A stretch of DNA of 64,000 bases from Jongsikchunia kroppenstedtii DSM 45133 (GCF_000380485.1 NZ_AQYG01000051.1:186001-250000); one strand, 5' to 3'. Counted from the stretch's first letter, positions 1 to 10,253 are shown. The notes: a model not told the origin generated them from the letters alone. Translations and numbers: made by a program.

Positions 1-20
1 CGAGCCCGAAATGTGGTGTC

Positions 21-1604
21 ATGCGCCGACGAGAACGTCTCCGAGTTGGTTGGGCGGCCCTGCTGGTCGTCGCGGTGTTCGGTGTCGCCGGGTGCCAGTC
101 GGCGGTGCACCAGCGTTCGCACTCAGGCGGTTCCGCGGCCGGCCAGGCCCGCAACGGCGGAGACCTGCGGGTGGGCGTCCTCGACGATCTGCAGCCGAAG
201 ACCTTCCTGCAGATCAATCAGCCGGGTCCGGACGGGATCGTGTCCGCGAACGTCTTCGACACCCTGATCCGTTACGCGAATGACAAGCTCGACGTGCGGC
301 CGGCCCTGGCGACGGCGTGGCATCTCGCGCCCGACGGGCTCTCGCTGACGCTGGATCTGCGTCAGGGTGTCACGTTCCACGACGGCCGGCCGTTCGTCTC
401 CTCCGACGTCGAGAACTCCATCAAGACGTATCTCGGCGGCCCGTGGACCCCGCAGTTCAAACGCACGGCGGCGGCGATAACCTCGTACGACACAACGGAT
501 CCGCACCGCGTGGTACTGCACTTCGAGCACCCGCTGAGCAACATCTTCGACCTGCTCGATTCCGCCCCCATCCTCGACCAGAACTCGCTCGCCGACCTCA
601 AGGCGGGCAAGAAGTTCATCGGCACCGGGCCGTACAAGTTCGCGTCGTGGACGCCGAACTCCACGGTGAAGCTCGTCCGCAACGACCAGTATTGGGGCGG
701 CGCGCCGAAATTGGACTCGATCACGCTGGTGGTGGGGAAAGACCCGGAGTCGCTCTATACGCGGCTGCGCACCGGACAGCTGGACGTCGCGTTCGAGCTG
801 GCAAGCCACGATCAGCGACTCGCCACGTCGCGCTACGGATTCACCAACATCTCGCTTTCCGGCGGCGAGGCCCAGGAGTACGTCGGCGTCAACGTGACCA
901 ACCCGACGTTGCGGGATGTGCGGGTGCGCAAGGCGATTGCCTACGCCATCGACCGAAAGCGCATCATCGATGACGTCTATCAGGGCAGCGGCTACCCGAT
1001 CAACGTGCCCTGGCCCAAGACGTCACCGGCCTACGATCCCGCGGCCAACACGGTCTACACCCGCGACGTCGCCAAGGCCAAAGCCCTTGTCGCCCAGGTC
1101 GGCTCGATCCCCACCGTGGACCTCGACTACTCGACTCAGGGTTCCGACCGCGTCATCGCCGAGATCGTTCAGTCGAATCTCAAGGACGTCGGCATCACCG
1201 TGAACCTGGTGCCCAACGACCAGACCGTTCAAGGCACCAAGCTGATCGCCGGCACCTACAGCGGACTCTGGATCCAGCAGCACGCCTTCGCGCAGTACAC
1301 GCCGTCGACTCTCGCGGTGACGGCATACCCGTTCAATGCCGCCAAGAATTCCTCGCACTATCAGAACGACGCCTACACCGCCGCGGCCAACGCGGCCTGG
1401 CTGGCGCCGCTGCCGACGTCGCCTGCGGCCGTCAATGCGTATCGAGAACTCGACCGGCGCTGGCTCGACGATCTGTTTCTCGTCGAGATCGGCGTGGTGA
1501 TCCCGCAGGCGGCCGCCGCCCCCGACGTCAGCGGCGTCGACTGGGACCGCCGCGACCAGCCGCATTTCGCCGGCACCTACTTCAACTCGGCCGGGAGGTC
1601 CTGA
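21..1604 (+). CDS. ABC transporter substrate-binding lipoprotein (family 5, peptide/nickel type)
   Basis: Extracellular solute-binding protein of the SBP_bac_5 family, expected to bind short peptides or similar solutes outside the membrane and hand them to the permeases encoded next. The 527 aa protein starts with basic residues, a hydrophobic stretch and a lipobox (VAGC, Cys25), so it should be a lipid-anchored lipoprotein. Family features seen: an early 'VFDTLIRY' segment, 'LRQGVTFHDGRP', and 'RVRKAIAYAIDRKRI' near the middle. It ends 3 nt before the first permease gene, so it heads a four-gene import operon. The natural substrate cannot be read from sequence. The promoter lies outside the window. 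Confidence 0.9.
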   Translation: MRRRERLRVGWAALLVVAVFGVAGCQSAVHQRSHSGGSAAGQARNGGDLRVGVLDDLQPKTFLQINQPGPDGIVSANVFDTLIRYANDKLDVRPALATAWHLAPDGLSLTLDLRQGVTFHDGRPFVSSDVENSIKTYLGGPWTPQFKRTAAAITSYDTTDPHRVVLHFEHPLSNIFDLLDSAPILDQNSLADLKAGKKFIGTGPYKFASWTPNSTVKLVRNDQYWGGAPKLDSITLVVGKDPESLYTRLRTGQLDVAFELASHDQRLATSRYGFTNISLSGGEAQEYVGVNVTNPTLRDVRVRKAIAYAIDRKRIIDDVYQGSGYPINVPWPKTSPAYDPAANTVYTRDVAKAKALVAQVGSIPTVDLDYSTQGSDRVIAEIVQSNLKDVGITVNLVPNDQTVQGTKLIAGTYSGLWIQQHAFAQYTPSTLAVTAYPFNAAKNSSHYQNDAYTAAANAAWLAPLPTSPAAVNAYRELDRRWLDDLFLVEIGVVIPQAAAAPDVSGVDWDRRDQPHFAGTYFNSAGRS

Positions 1605-1607
1605 CCC

Positions 1608-2567
1608 ATGGTTTCGTATCTATTGCGTCGCATCCCCACCGCGATCGTGGTGCTGTTCGTCGCATCCCTGCTCATCTTCTCGGTGCTGCGGCTGGTGCCG
1701 GGCTCACCGGCAGCAGCCCTGGCGGGACCCGACGCGTCGCCGGCAGACCTGGCCGCGATCGAGCACAGCCTGGGACTGGACCGTAGCTTCTTCACTCAAT
1801 ACTTCAGCTGGCTCGGCCACCTGCTCACCGGCGATCTCGGCACGAGCTACGCGGTGGGCGGCAGCGTCCGCTCCCTCGTGGGCTTCGGACTGACCAACAC
1901 CGTGGTGCTGACGGTCACCGCGCTGGTGATCGCCATCGTTCTGGCATTCGCACTCGCCCTCGCCGGCGTGCTCTACGACAACCGGATCCTGCGCGGGGTG
2001 CTGACCGCCGTCAACGCATTGGCCATCGCGCTGCCCACCTTCGTGGTGGGCACGACCCTGATCCTGTTGTTCTCCATACATTTCCGGCTGCTGCCGGCCG
2101 GCGGCACCCCGCCGAAAGGCTTCACCGACAGCGTGCAGATCAGTGCGCAGTATCTGATACTCCCCGCCTTGACGCTGGGCCTGCCGACCGGGGCATTGCT
2201 GGCCAGGTTCCTCACCGAGGCGCTGCGCACCGAACTGAATCAGCCGTACGCGGTGACCGCCAAGGCGCTCGGCGCGACCCGGCGCGACGTCGTCCTCAAG
2301 CATGCGCTGCGAAATGCCTTGCCGCCGACGCTCACCGCACTCGGACTCAGTATCGGCGGTCTGCTCGGCGGCGCGGTCCTGGTCGAGTCGATCTTCGGCT
2401 GGCCCGGGCTCGGCCTGCTCACCGAAGAAAGCATTTTCACCCGCGACTACCCACTGGTCCAGGTGCTGGTTCTGTTGTCCGTCACGGTATTCGTGGCCAT
2501 CCAGCTCCTCGCCGACGTGCTGCACGCCTGGATCGATCCCCGAATCCGATTGGCAGGAAACCGATGA
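1608..2567 (+). CDS. ABC transporter permease, DppB/OppB type
   Basis: Inner-membrane permease of a dipeptide/oligopeptide-type importer, 319 aa with about six hydrophobic segments. The N-terminus 'MVSYLLRRIPTAIVVLFVAS' is the typical OppB/DppB start, and the cytoplasmic EAA loop, which docks the ATPase, is seen as 'ALGATRRDVVLKHALRN' in the C-terminal third. It follows the binding-protein gene by 3 nt and overlaps the second permease by an ATGA junction at 2564-2567, so the subunits are translationally coupled. Confidence 0.93.
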   Translation: MVSYLLRRIPTAIVVLFVASLLIFSVLRLVPGSPAAALAGPDASPADLAAIEHSLGLDRSFFTQYFSWLGHLLTGDLGTSYAVGGSVRSLVGFGLTNTVVLTVTALVIAIVLAFALALAGVLYDNRILRGVLTAVNALAIALPTFVVGTTLILLFSIHFRLLPAGGTPPKGFTDSVQISAQYLILPALTLGLPTGALLARFLTEALRTELNQPYAVTAKALGATRRDVVLKHALRNALPPTLTALGLSIGGLLGGAVLVESIFGWPGLGLLTEESIFTRDYPLVQVLVLLSVTVFVAIQLLADVLHAWIDPRIRLAGNR

Positions 2568-3490
2568 CCGCCACCACCGAGAATTCCGAATCCACCGGCC
2601 TGGGCCGCGGCACCGGGATCGGCCCCGGACTGGTTCCGGAATCACCTGACGACCGCAACCACCCGAGCATTCGAGTTCCACTCTGGCGCAGCGTTACTCG
2701 CGGCCAGGGTCTCCTCGGTCTGGCGCTGGTGCTGACGGTGATCGCCCTCGGTGTCGTCGGGCCCCTGTTTCTCTCGTACACCGCCGATCAGCAGATAGAC
2801 GGCGCCTACCTGCTGCCGGCGAGCGGCAGTCATTGGTTCGGTACCGATGACGTCAACCGCGACGTCCTCACTCGAATCCTCTACGGCATCCGGGTCGACC
2901 TGCTGATCGTCTTCATCTCGGTGCCGGTCGGCGCGGCCGTCGGCACCCTGCTCGGCCTCGTCTCGGTCGGGCGCAGCGTCACCGACGTGATCGCTCAACG
3001 CGTCTTCGATGTCATCCTCGCGTTTCCCGTCTTGATCCTCGGCATCGCTCTCACGGCGATCCTCGGCCCGGGAGCGCTGACGGTCGGCATCGTGATCGCG
3101 CTCGCCGAAGTCCCGATATTCGGCCGCCTGACGCGCACGGCGGTCCTGCGCGTGCGCGAGATGCCGTACGTGGAGGCGGCCCGGGTGAGCGGCGCCGGCA
3201 CGACGCGCATCCTGCTGCGCCACGTCCTGCCGAACTCCGTGGAGACACTCGGCGTCCAGTTCGCGCTGTCGCTGTCGCTCGGCGTCTTCGTCGAGGGAGC
3301 CATGAGCTACCTGGGAATCGGCGTGAAGGCCCCCACCCCCTCACTGGGCTCGATCCTCGCGGCCGGCAACGACTACATGGAGACCAATCCCTGGTTCTCG
3401 GTCGGCCCACTGCTCGTCGTCTCGGCCCTGGTACTGGGCTTCTATCTGATCGCACAGTCGATCTCCACCGACCGGAGGACCGCACTATGA
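2564..3490 (+). CDS. ABC transporter permease, DppC/OppC type
   Basis: Second membrane subunit of the importer, 308 aa. A polar N-terminal tail of about 45 residues precedes the first hydrophobic helix, as is usual in DppC/OppC proteins. The motif 'HWFGTDDVNRDVLTRILYG' is characteristic of the DppC side, and the EAA loop is seen as 'SGAGTTRILLRHVLPN'. Its start overlaps the stop of the DppB-like gene and its stop overlaps the start of the ATPase gene (ATGA at 3487-3490), giving a tightly coupled operon. Confidence 0.93.
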   Translation: MTATTENSESTGLGRGTGIGPGLVPESPDDRNHPSIRVPLWRSVTRGQGLLGLALVLTVIALGVVGPLFLSYTADQQIDGAYLLPASGSHWFGTDDVNRDVLTRILYGIRVDLLIVFISVPVGAAVGTLLGLVSVGRSVTDVIAQRVFDVILAFPVLILGIALTAILGPGALTVGIVIALAEVPIFGRLTRTAVLRVREMPYVEAARVSGAGTTRILLRHVLPNSVETLGVQFALSLSLGVFVEGAMSYLGIGVKAPTPSLGSILAAGNDYMETNPWFSVGPLLVVSALVLGFYLIAQSISTDRRTAL

Positions 3491-5160
3491 CATCGCCGAC
3501 GCCCGCGACCCCGCAGGCCTCACACCCGCCCGCGTTGCAGGTCGACGATCTGCACGTGACGTTCAACTATCCCCGCCCGGCCGTATCCGGTATCAGCCTC
3601 CGCGTCGATCGCGGTGAAATCGTCGCTCTCGTAGGCGAATCCGGTTCGGGCAAGACGATGACCGCGCGCGCCGCCATCGGCTTGCTGCCCGACGGCGCAG
3701 TCGCGACGGGATCGGTGAAGGTGAACGGCCGGGAAGTGCTCGGCCAGACGGAGCGAACCCTGGAGTCGATTCGCGGCAAGAGTGTCGCGATGATCTTCCA
3801 GGAACCCCAGACGGCGTTGAATCCGGTCCAGACCGTCGGATGGCAGCTTCGCCAGGCCCTCACCACACATCAACGACTGTCCCGGTCGCAGGCACAGCGC
3901 CGGGCGATCGAGCTGCTTGAGCTGGTGGAGATTCCCGATCCCGGGCAGCGGGTCGCCTATTACCCGCACCAGCTCTCCGGCGGCCAGAAACAGCGCGTGG
4001 TGATCGCTCTGGCACTCGCCAACGACCCCGCCTTGCTGCTCGCCGACGAACCCACGACCGCCCTGGACGTCTCCGTGCAGCGCGACATCCTCGATCTGCT
4101 CGCCCGACTCCGCGATCGAACAGACGCCGGAATCCTGCTCATCACACACAATCTCGGTGTCGTCGCCGATATCGCCGACCGGGTCGTGGTCGTCCAGCTC
4201 GGAGAGTCGATCGAGACCGGCGATGTCTACGACGTGTTCGCCAAGCCCGAACAGCCCTATACCCGCCAACTCCTGAGTGCAGTTCCGCGGCTGCCGGCCG
4301 CCGCCGATGCCGCGCCGGCCGGTGGTGGACAGGCGACGCCCGACGACGATCACCGGGTCCTCGACGTGGAGAAGGTCACGGTGATCCATCGCGCGGCGCT
4401 CGGCACCAAGGCGCACACGGCTCTGCGGGACGTCTCACTCGGCGTTCGCAAGGGTGAGGTGATCGGCGTCGTCGGCGAATCGGGCTCGGGCAAAACCACT
4501 CTCGGTCGCGCCATCGGCGGTCTGCTGCCACTGGCCGCAGGCCGGATTCTCGTCGAGGGCGACGATATCGCCGCCATCTCCAGGTCCGGGCTGCGCGCGG
4601 TGCGCCGCAAGCTCGCGTTCGTGCCGCAGGATCCGACCGCGTCTCTCGATCCGCGCTTCACCCTTGCCGAATCCATCGCCGAGCCGCTCGACATCCAGGG
4701 CATCGGAGATCACCGGAGCCGGCGACGGCGGGTCGACGAACTGCTCGACGCAGTTCACCTCCCCCGTTCCTTCGGTAGCCGGCTACCGCACGAGCTGTCC
4801 GGCGGCCAGCGCCAGCGCGTCGCCCTCGCCCGGGCCCTGTCCACCAGACCCGCGCTGCTCATCGCCGATGAGCCCACCAGCGCGCTGGACGTTTCGGTGC
4901 AGGCGCGCATCCTCGAATTGTTCGCGGAACTGCAGCAGGAGCTCGGCTTCGCGGCGATCTTCATCAGCCACGACCTTGCCGTCGTCCAACAGGTGTCGGA
5001 CCGGGTCGCCGTCCTGCGCAACGGCGAGGTGGTGGAATCCGGTGCGGCGCTGCGCGTTCTGACCGCACCCGCGTCGGATTACACCGCCGAACTCGTCGCG
5101 GCGGTTCCCTATCCCGACCCGGTGATCCAACGCACCCGGCGCGGCGCGCTGACACCGTGA
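3487..5160 (+). CDS. Fused double ATP-binding ABC protein (DppD-DppF type)
   Basis: Energises the peptide-type importer. The 557 aa chain carries two nucleotide-binding domains that are separate proteins (DppD and DppF) in many bacteria. Domain 1 has Walker A GESGSGKT at residues 50-57 and signature LSGGQKQR from residue 163, then [12 protein letters not shown]. Domain 2 has Walker A GESGSGKT at 330-337 and signature LSGGQRQR from residue 437, then [11 protein letters not shown]. Each domain ends with the oligopeptide-type tail (for example '[11 protein letters not shown]'). Both ATP sites look intact. It is the last gene of the operon; no clear hairpin was seen after it. Confidence 0.93.
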   Translation: MTSPTPATPQASHPPALQVDDLHVTFNYPRPAVSGISLRVDRGEIVALVGESGSGKTMTARAAIGLLPDGAVATGSVKVNGREVLGQTERTLESIRGKSVAMIFQEPQTALNPVQTVGWQLRQALTTHQRLSRSQAQRRAIELLELVEIPDPGQRVAYYPHQLSGGQKQRVVIALALANDPALLLADEPTTALDVSVQRDILDLLARLRDRTDAGILLITHNLGVVADIADRVVVVQLGESIETGDVYDVFAKPEQPYTRQLLSAVPRLPAAADAAPAGGGQATPDDDHRVLDVEKVTVIHRAALGTKAHTALRDVSLGVRKGEVIGVVGESGSGKTTLGRAIGGLLPLAAGRILVEGDDIAAISRSGLRAVRRKLAFVPQDPTASLDPRFTLAESIAEPLDIQGIGDHRSRRRRVDELLDAVHLPRSFGSRLPHELSGGQRQRVALARALSTRPALLIADEPTSALDVSVQARILELFAELQQELGFAAIFISHDLAVVQQVSDRVAVLRNGEVVESGAALRVLTAPASDYTAELVAAVPYPDPVIQRTRRGALTP

Positions 5161-5250
5161 CGGGACAGATGTTCTTACATAATGGGACGGCGCCACCGTT
5201 GTGATCGATTCGGCCGCCCGCCATCGGTCGGGCGCGCCACACTCGATTCC

Positions 5251-6360
5251 ATGACGGTGATGAAAGCAGCAGTATTCGCGGGCGCTGGCCCATCACTTGC
5301 GCTGGAAGAGATTCCGATTCCCGAACCGCATGGCGGCGAGGTACTGATCAAGGTCGCGGCCTGCGGCGTCTGTCATACGGACCTGCACGTCATGAAGTCG
5401 GAGGTCGCCTTCCCGACGCCGGCCGTCCTCGGGCATGAGGTCTCCGGTGTCGTCGAACGTGTCGGCGCCGACGTCGAGCACCTCGCGGTGGGCGACCGCG
5501 TGGTCTGCAGCTTCATCATGCCGTGCGGCGACTGCCGGCATTGCGTTCGCGGCGCCGAGGATCTCTGCGAGCGGTTCTTCGCCTACAACCGGCTCCGCGG
5601 CACCCTCTATAACGGCACCACCCGACTGCACCGCGCGGACGGCACACCGCTGGCGATGTACTCGATGGCCGGGCTGGCCGAATACTGTGTCACCCCCGCC
5701 TCGTCGGCGTTCGTGGTGCCCGATGACGTGAGCCTGGACGCGGTCGCCATCCTCGGCTGCAGTTCGTTCACCGCGCTCGGCGCCGTCAACACCGCCGAGC
5801 TCCGGGTCGGAGACCGGATCGCGGTGGTGGCCACGGGCGGCGTCGGCACCTCCATCGTGCAGTTCGCGAAAGCCGTTGGCGCGAGCCAGATCATCGCGAT
5901 CGACATCGACGACGACAAACTGCACGCGGTACGGGCCCTGGGGGCCACCCACACGATCAACTCGCGCACCACCGACGTCTCCGATGCCGTGCGGCAGATC
6001 ACCGAAGGTCATGGGGTCGACGTCGCGTTCGAGGCGCTCGGCAGCCCGACGACGTTCGCCACCGCGTGCGACATCGTCGACGACGGCGGGCGGGTGGTCG
6101 TGGTCGGCATCGCCCCCGCCGGATCGACCGGTGACGTCGATCTCGCCCGGCTGGTGCGTCGCAAGGTGCAGGTGCGCGGCTCTTACGGGGGCAAGGCTCG
6201 CCGCGACATGCCGGCGTTGCTGCGGATGGTGGCCGGCGGCACGATCGCACCCCAGGAGGCGATCACCCGTCGATATCCGCTCGACCAAGCCGACGACGCG
6301 TATCAGGCGCTCGCCAGGGGCGAGATCGTCGGCCGAGCCGTCATCGAGATGCCCTCATAG
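5251..6360 (+). CDS. Zinc-dependent alcohol dehydrogenase (MDR family)
   Basis: NAD(P)-dependent medium-chain dehydrogenase, 369 aa from the chosen ATG. Catalytic zinc ligands sit in 'CGVCHTDLH' and 'GHEVSGVVERVG'. The structural zinc is held by the four cysteines of 'CGDCRHCVRGAEDLC', and the nucleotide fold by 'VVATGGVGTSIVQFAKAVG'. The open frame extends up to 5182, but those extra residues do not resemble the family, so ATG 5251 is preferred (5260 is also possible). The class resembles group III alcohol or mycothiol/formaldehyde-type dehydrogenases; the substrate is unknown. It stands alone: the gene before it ends 90 nt upstream and the next gene is convergent. Confidence 0.88.
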   Translation: MTVMKAAVFAGAGPSLALEEIPIPEPHGGEVLIKVAACGVCHTDLHVMKSEVAFPTPAVLGHEVSGVVERVGADVEHLAVGDRVVCSFIMPCGDCRHCVRGAEDLCERFFAYNRLRGTLYNGTTRLHRADGTPLAMYSMAGLAEYCVTPASSAFVVPDDVSLDAVAILGCSSFTALGAVNTAELRVGDRIAVVATGGVGTSIVQFAKAVGASQIIAIDIDDDKLHAVRALGATHTINSRTTDVSDAVRQITEGHGVDVAFEALGSPTTFATACDIVDDGGRVVVVGIAPAGSTGDVDLARLVRRKVQVRGSYGGKARRDMPALLRMVAGGTIAPQEAITRRYPLDQADDAYQALARGEIVGRAVIEMPS

Positions 6361-6373
6361 ACGGGGATCGCGC

Positions 6374-8230
6374 CTAGGCCAAGTCCCTCGATCCGGTTTT
6401 GGCCGAGCTGCTCTCGTCCACCAGCGGCGCCGGGGCCTCCATGCTCGCCTCCCCCGCTACTGCGGCGAGTTCGACACCCACCGACTCGGCGACCGGAGCC
6501 TTCGGCTTGCCGGTGAACAACGACGCGACCGCGCCCAGCACGCAGCAGATGAGCGCGAACGTGAACGCCGCGGTGAGTCCGTCCGAGAACGGGTCGGAGA
6601 TCAAGTGCGGGAAGAAGTCCAAGCCGGTCAGATGGTCGACGCTGGCCTGCGGCAGCCCGTGCATCGACTGGCCCGCGACCTGCTGGATCGGGTTGTAGCC
6701 GAGGAACGCCGCGAACAGGATGCCGACCGTCGGGATGTGCGCGATGCCCTGTGCCGCTTGGTCCGGCATGCCGTTCTGGGTGAGTCCGCCGTACATCGCC
6801 GACGGCAGATGCGCGCTCAGGCCGGCGATCATCAGCGAGAAGAACACGCCGATCGACAGCACCATGGCCGCGTTCTGGAACGTGGTCATCATGCCCGCGC
6901 CCGAGCCGCGCGAGGTGATCGGCAAGCTGTTCATCACCTCGGTCCGGTTCGGCGCCGCGAACAGACCCATGGCGACCCCGTTGATCAGCAGGATCACCGC
7001 GAACACCCAGTAGTCGAAATTGACCGGCAACGCGATCAGCGCACCGAATGTGCCTGCCGTCAAGAGCATTCCGAGTGTGGTGAACCACTTGGTGCCGAGC
7101 CGGTCGGACAGGGCGCCGGCAACCGGCGCGCTGAGCAGGAAGCCGATCGTCATCGGGACCATGTAGATGCCGGCCCACAGCGGCGTCCGCGAATAGTCGT
7201 AACCGTGCTGCGGCAACCAGATTCCCTGCAGCCAGATGATCAGGATGAACTGCAGACCACCGCGGCCGATCGACGCCATCAGGTTCGCGATGTTGCCGAA
7301 GGCGAACGAACGATTCTTGAACAGCGAGAGCTGGAACAGCGGGCTCTCGACCTTGGTCTCGATGACGCCGAAGATCGCCAGCATGATGGCGCCACCGACG
7401 AGCGCACCGATCACCCACGGGTTGCCCCAGCCCATGTTGGCGCCGTGGTACGGCTGGATGCCATAGGTGATCGCGACCAGGATCGCGATCAGGCCCACCG
7501 CGAAGGTGATGTTGCCCCACCAATCCATCTGGGCATGTTTGCGCTCGCCGAGATCGTGCAGCTTCATATACGCCCAAATGGTGCCGATGACGCCGAACGG
7601 CACCGATACCAGGAAGATGTAGTGCCACTGCACGGGCGCGAGCACACCGCCGATCAGCAGGCCGAGGAACGACCCGGCGATGGCCGCCACGCCGTTGATA
7701 CCCATTGCGAGCCCGCGCTGGTTGGCCGGGAAGGCGTCGGTCAGGATCGCCGACGAGTTCGCCATCAGGAACGCACCGCCGATGCCCTGGATGACGCGCC
7801 AGAAGATCAGCCAGATCGCCGCCTCGGCACCGTCGAACCAGGTGATCGCCAAGAAGATCGACGAGATCGTGAAGACCAGGAAACCCATGTTGTACATCCG
7901 GGCACGGCCGAACATGTCGCCGAGCCGGCCGAAGCTGACCACCAGCACGGCGGTGACGACGAGGAAGCCCATCATCATCCACAGCAGGTAGCTGGTGTTG
8001 GAGGGCTCCAACGGGTTCAGGTGGATGCCCTTGAAGATGTCGGGCAGGGCGATCAGCACAATCGATGAGTTGATCGTCGCGATCAACATGCCCAGCGTGG
8101 TGTTCGACAGGGCGATCCACTTGTAGTGCGGCCCGAGCTCCTCGAGCGTCCGGTGACGGGACCCCCGGGAGCGGCCTCCGCCTGGCGCGCCGGCCCCCGT
8201 CGCCGAGTGTCCGTTGGATGTCGGCTGCAT
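6374..8230 (-). CDS. MFS drug efflux transporter, DHA2 (14-TM) family
   Basis: Proton-driven membrane efflux pump of the EmrB/QacA type, 618 aa. Fourteen or so hydrophobic segments follow a polar N-terminal tail of about 45 residues. Family signatures include 'FGRLGDMFGRARMYN' (motif A) and 'LIGGVLAPVQWHYIFLVSVP' (motif C region). The C-terminal tail (about 60 residues, Ala/Glu-rich) is longer than usual. The start codon shares one base with the stop of the MarR gene upstream (TGATG at 8228-8232), so pump and regulator are co-transcribed and coupled. Substrates are likely hydrophobic toxins, by analogy only. Confidence 0.9.
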   Translation of the reverse strand: MQPTSNGHSATGAGAPGGGRSRGSRHRTLEELGPHYKWIALSNTTLGMLIATINSSIVLIALPDIFKGIHLNPLEPSNTSYLLWMMMGFLVVTAVLVVSFGRLGDMFGRARMYNMGFLVFTISSIFLAITWFDGAEAAIWLIFWRVIQGIGGAFLMANSSAILTDAFPANQRGLAMGINGVAAIAGSFLGLLIGGVLAPVQWHYIFLVSVPFGVIGTIWAYMKLHDLGERKHAQMDWWGNITFAVGLIAILVAITYGIQPYHGANMGWGNPWVIGALVGGAIMLAIFGVIETKVESPLFQLSLFKNRSFAFGNIANLMASIGRGGLQFILIIWLQGIWLPQHGYDYSRTPLWAGIYMVPMTIGFLLSAPVAGALSDRLGTKWFTTLGMLLTAGTFGALIALPVNFDYWVFAVILLINGVAMGLFAAPNRTEVMNSLPITSRGSGAGMMTTFQNAAMVLSIGVFFSLMIAGLSAHLPSAMYGGLTQNGMPDQAAQGIAHIPTVGILFAAFLGYNPIQQVAGQSMHGLPQASVDHLTGLDFFPHLISDPFSDGLTAAFTFALICCVLGAVASLFTGKPKAPVAESVGVELAAVAGEASMEAPAPLVDESSSAKTGSRDLA

Positions 8231-8733
8231 CAGATTCCTTCCTCGAGTTCGGGTTCCGCGGCCACGGAATCCGGGAACGGGTCGCTGAGCGCCTCGGCAA
8301 GCCGTGCGAACACCCGTTGTGCGGCGGCGCGGTCGTCGCTGTCCAGCGAGTACAGCGCCTCCTTGAACAGCGTCTCGGCCTTCGACGACGCGTGGTTGAC
8401 GTAGTCGACGCCCTCCGGTGTCAGTGACAGCAGGCAGACCCGTCGATCGTTCCGATCGATCGAGCGAGCCAGCAGACCGTGGTGCTCGAGCGAGCCGACC
8501 AGCCGGGACATCGTCGGTCCGGTGACGCCTTCGAGCTCCGCGACCTCAGTGGCCCGGATCGGCGCGTGTTCGGCGATGGTCCACAGCGCCGACATGCAGC
8601 CGGCGGTGAGTTCGTCAGGCCGCGGCGTGCTCCGGAGCGCCCGATTGATTCGGATGAGGTCCCGGTGCACCGTCGCCGCCACCCCGAGATCTGCAGGTCG
8701 GCCGGGACTCGCGGTCACAGCCGGTTCACCCAC
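8230..8733 (-). CDS. MarR family transcriptional regulator
   Basis: Winged-helix DNA-binding repressor, 167 aa from GTG 8733. The HTH is visible in 'IRATEVAELEGVTGPTMSR' and the wing in 'RNDRRVCLLSLTPEG'. GTG 8733 is preferred because AGGAAAG lies just upstream; a TTG at 8760 in the same frame would lack a site. It is followed without gap by the DHA2 pump, a common arrangement in which the regulator represses its own operon and is released by the pump's substrate. The AT-rich upstream region holds an inverted repeat that could be its operator. Confidence 0.9.
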   Translation of the reverse strand: MGEPAVTASPGRPADLGVAATVHRDLIRINRALRSTPRPDELTAGCMSALWTIAEHAPIRATEVAELEGVTGPTMSRLVGSLEHHGLLARSIDRNDRRVCLLSLTPEGVDYVNHASSKAETLFKEALYSLDSDDRAAAQRVFARLAEALSDPFPDSVAAEPELEEGI

Positions 8734-8750
8734 GTCCGCTTTCCTTTCCA

Positions 8751-8776
8751 CAACTAACAACTTCTAAGACTAGTTG
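8751..8776. promoter_or_regulatory. Candidate MarR operator, CAACT-N9-AGTTG inverted repeat
   Basis: Upstream of the MarR-pump operon, the AT-rich gap holds CAACT at 8758-8762 and AGTTG at 8772-8776 (9-nt spacer), with a further CAACT at 8751-8755. Position and symmetry suit an autoregulatory operator, but no footprint consensus is known to me for this protein. Confidence 0.4.
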
Positions 8777-8876
8777 ATAACTGCTAACTATTTTGCCACC
8801 AGCCGCTGTGGGACTTCACACAACCGGGAAACGGGAAGCATTCGGATACGGTGCGCAGCCGCGAGGTGGTTGGGAA

Positions 8877-10253
8877 ATGAACCCCGGGTTAACTACAGTG
8901 TCCCGGGTGTATTCGCAGCTGACGCAACGGCGGGCGACGGACCTGCTCCGTCAGCCCAAGGTCGTGCTATGGGCCCTGGTCGGGATCTTCGCGCTGGGCT
9001 TCATGATCGCTGTGGAGATCATGTCCCGCCATTACGGCGAGCCGGGCCCGCTGACCAACCAGGTGCGCGAGATCATCTTCACGCCGAAGTCCGGGCCGCT
9101 GCTCTACGCCGGCCTCGGCCTCATGCTCATCACCGTGAGCTGGCGCGACCGCTTCTACTCCCTCGGTGCGGCACTGGCCATCGATGTCGTGTTCGCGCTG
9201 GTCCGGTTGGTCGTCGATGCGAAGCAGAACTTCGGCAACGGCGCGCTGTGGGTGCTGCTCGGCTGGGCCGCATACGCGGCCTTCCGATGCACCGGCCGTC
9301 GGCGCACCTTGCTGCTCAAGGGCGTGGGCCTGGGTCTGCTGCTGGTCGCCGGACGCAAGGTCGGCGACAGCTGGCTGCTCATCACGACGATGTCGCGGCC
9401 GCGGGTGCTCGATCAGTTCGTGGCCGCCGCAGACCACGCCCTCGGTGACCCGTCCTGGCTGATGGGCCGCGCCGTCCGGGCGACCGGATCGGTCGGGGCG
9501 CACGTCCTCGACTACGTGTATGTCCAGCTCGCGGTCGCCGCGGTGCTCGTCGCGCTCTATCAGCTGCGCAACGTCGCCCGCCTTCGACGCTTCCCGAGCC
9601 ACCATCTGGTGCGCACGTTCCTGGTGATCGGGCTGCTCGGTCCGGCCGTCTACATGCTGTTCCCTGTGGTCGGGCCGATCTTCGCCTACGGCGTCGACGG
9701 CGGGCATTACGCCGTCGCGAACCTGTGGCCCAACACGGTGCCCCCGGTGGTCAGCCCGCACTGGATGGACTTCGACAAGCTCACCCCGCGCAACTGCATG
9801 CCGAGCCTGCACACCGCCTGGGCGACGGCGATCTTCATCCATTCCCGCAAGGCGCCGCGGCTGCTGCGCTACGCCGGAACGTTCTGGCTGCTGGCCACCC
9901 TGACCGCGACCCTGGGTTTCGGCTATCACTACGGCACCGACCTGGTCGCCGGCGCGGTCTTCTGCCTCACCATCGAGGCCGCGCTGCGCAGCCCCGAACA
10001 GGGCTGGGGCCGGACGCGGATCCAGCTCGTTGGCTACGGCACCGCCGTCTTCGCCGCCCTACTGCTGATGTATCGCTACGCGTCGATCGAGATGGCCGAC
10101 GATCCGTGGCTGTACGGCCCGCTGGTCATTTTCGGGCTGATCTCGATGATCTGGCTGTACATCCGCACCACTCGCGCGTGGGAGTCGACCGAGGCACCTG
10201 ACGAGATCAGTCCAGATCGTCGTGTCGAACCAGCTGTCGCGCTGCCTCGATAA
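8877..10253 (+). CDS. PAP2-superfamily integral membrane protein (inositol-phosphoceramide-synthase-like)
   Basis: Polytopic membrane protein of 458 aa with a phosphatase/phosphotransferase PAP2 core in its C-terminal half. The conserved motifs are 'NCMPSLHTAWA' (catalytic His region) and 'GYHYGTDLVAGAVF' (second His/Asp region). Proteins of this form act on lipid phosphates or transfer phospho-head-groups, but the substrate is not readable here. ATG 8877 is chosen because AGGTGG lies upstream; the frame is open to 8793. Its 3' end overlaps the convergent lpdA gene by 47 nt. Confidence 0.82.
   Translation: MNPGLTTVSRVYSQLTQRRATDLLRQPKVVLWALVGIFALGFMIAVEIMSRHYGEPGPLTNQVREIIFTPKSGPLLYAGLGLMLITVSWRDRFYSLGAALAIDVVFALVRLVVDAKQNFGNGALWVLLGWAAYAAFRCTGRRRTLLLKGVGLGLLLVAGRKVGDSWLLITTMSRPRVLDQFVAAADHALGDPSWLMGRAVRATGSVGAHVLDYVYVQLAVAAVLVALYQLRNVARLRRFPSHHLVRTFLVIGLLGPAVYMLFPVVGPIFAYGVDGGHYAVANLWPNTVPPVVSPHWMDFDKLTPRNCMPSLHTAWATAIFIHSRKAPRLLRYAGTFWLLATLTATLGFGYHYGTDLVAGAVFCLTIEAALRSPEQGWGRTRIQLVGYGTAVFAALLLMYRYASIEMADDPWLYGPLVIFGLISMIWLYIRTTRAWESTEAPDEISPDRRVEPAVALPR

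Noticed and set aside
5876-8068. 730-codon open frame on the plus strand
   Set aside because: It begins inside the alcohol dehydrogenase gene and runs antisense to the DHA2 pump; the translation is low-complexity Arg/Asp/Gln-rich with no family resemblance.
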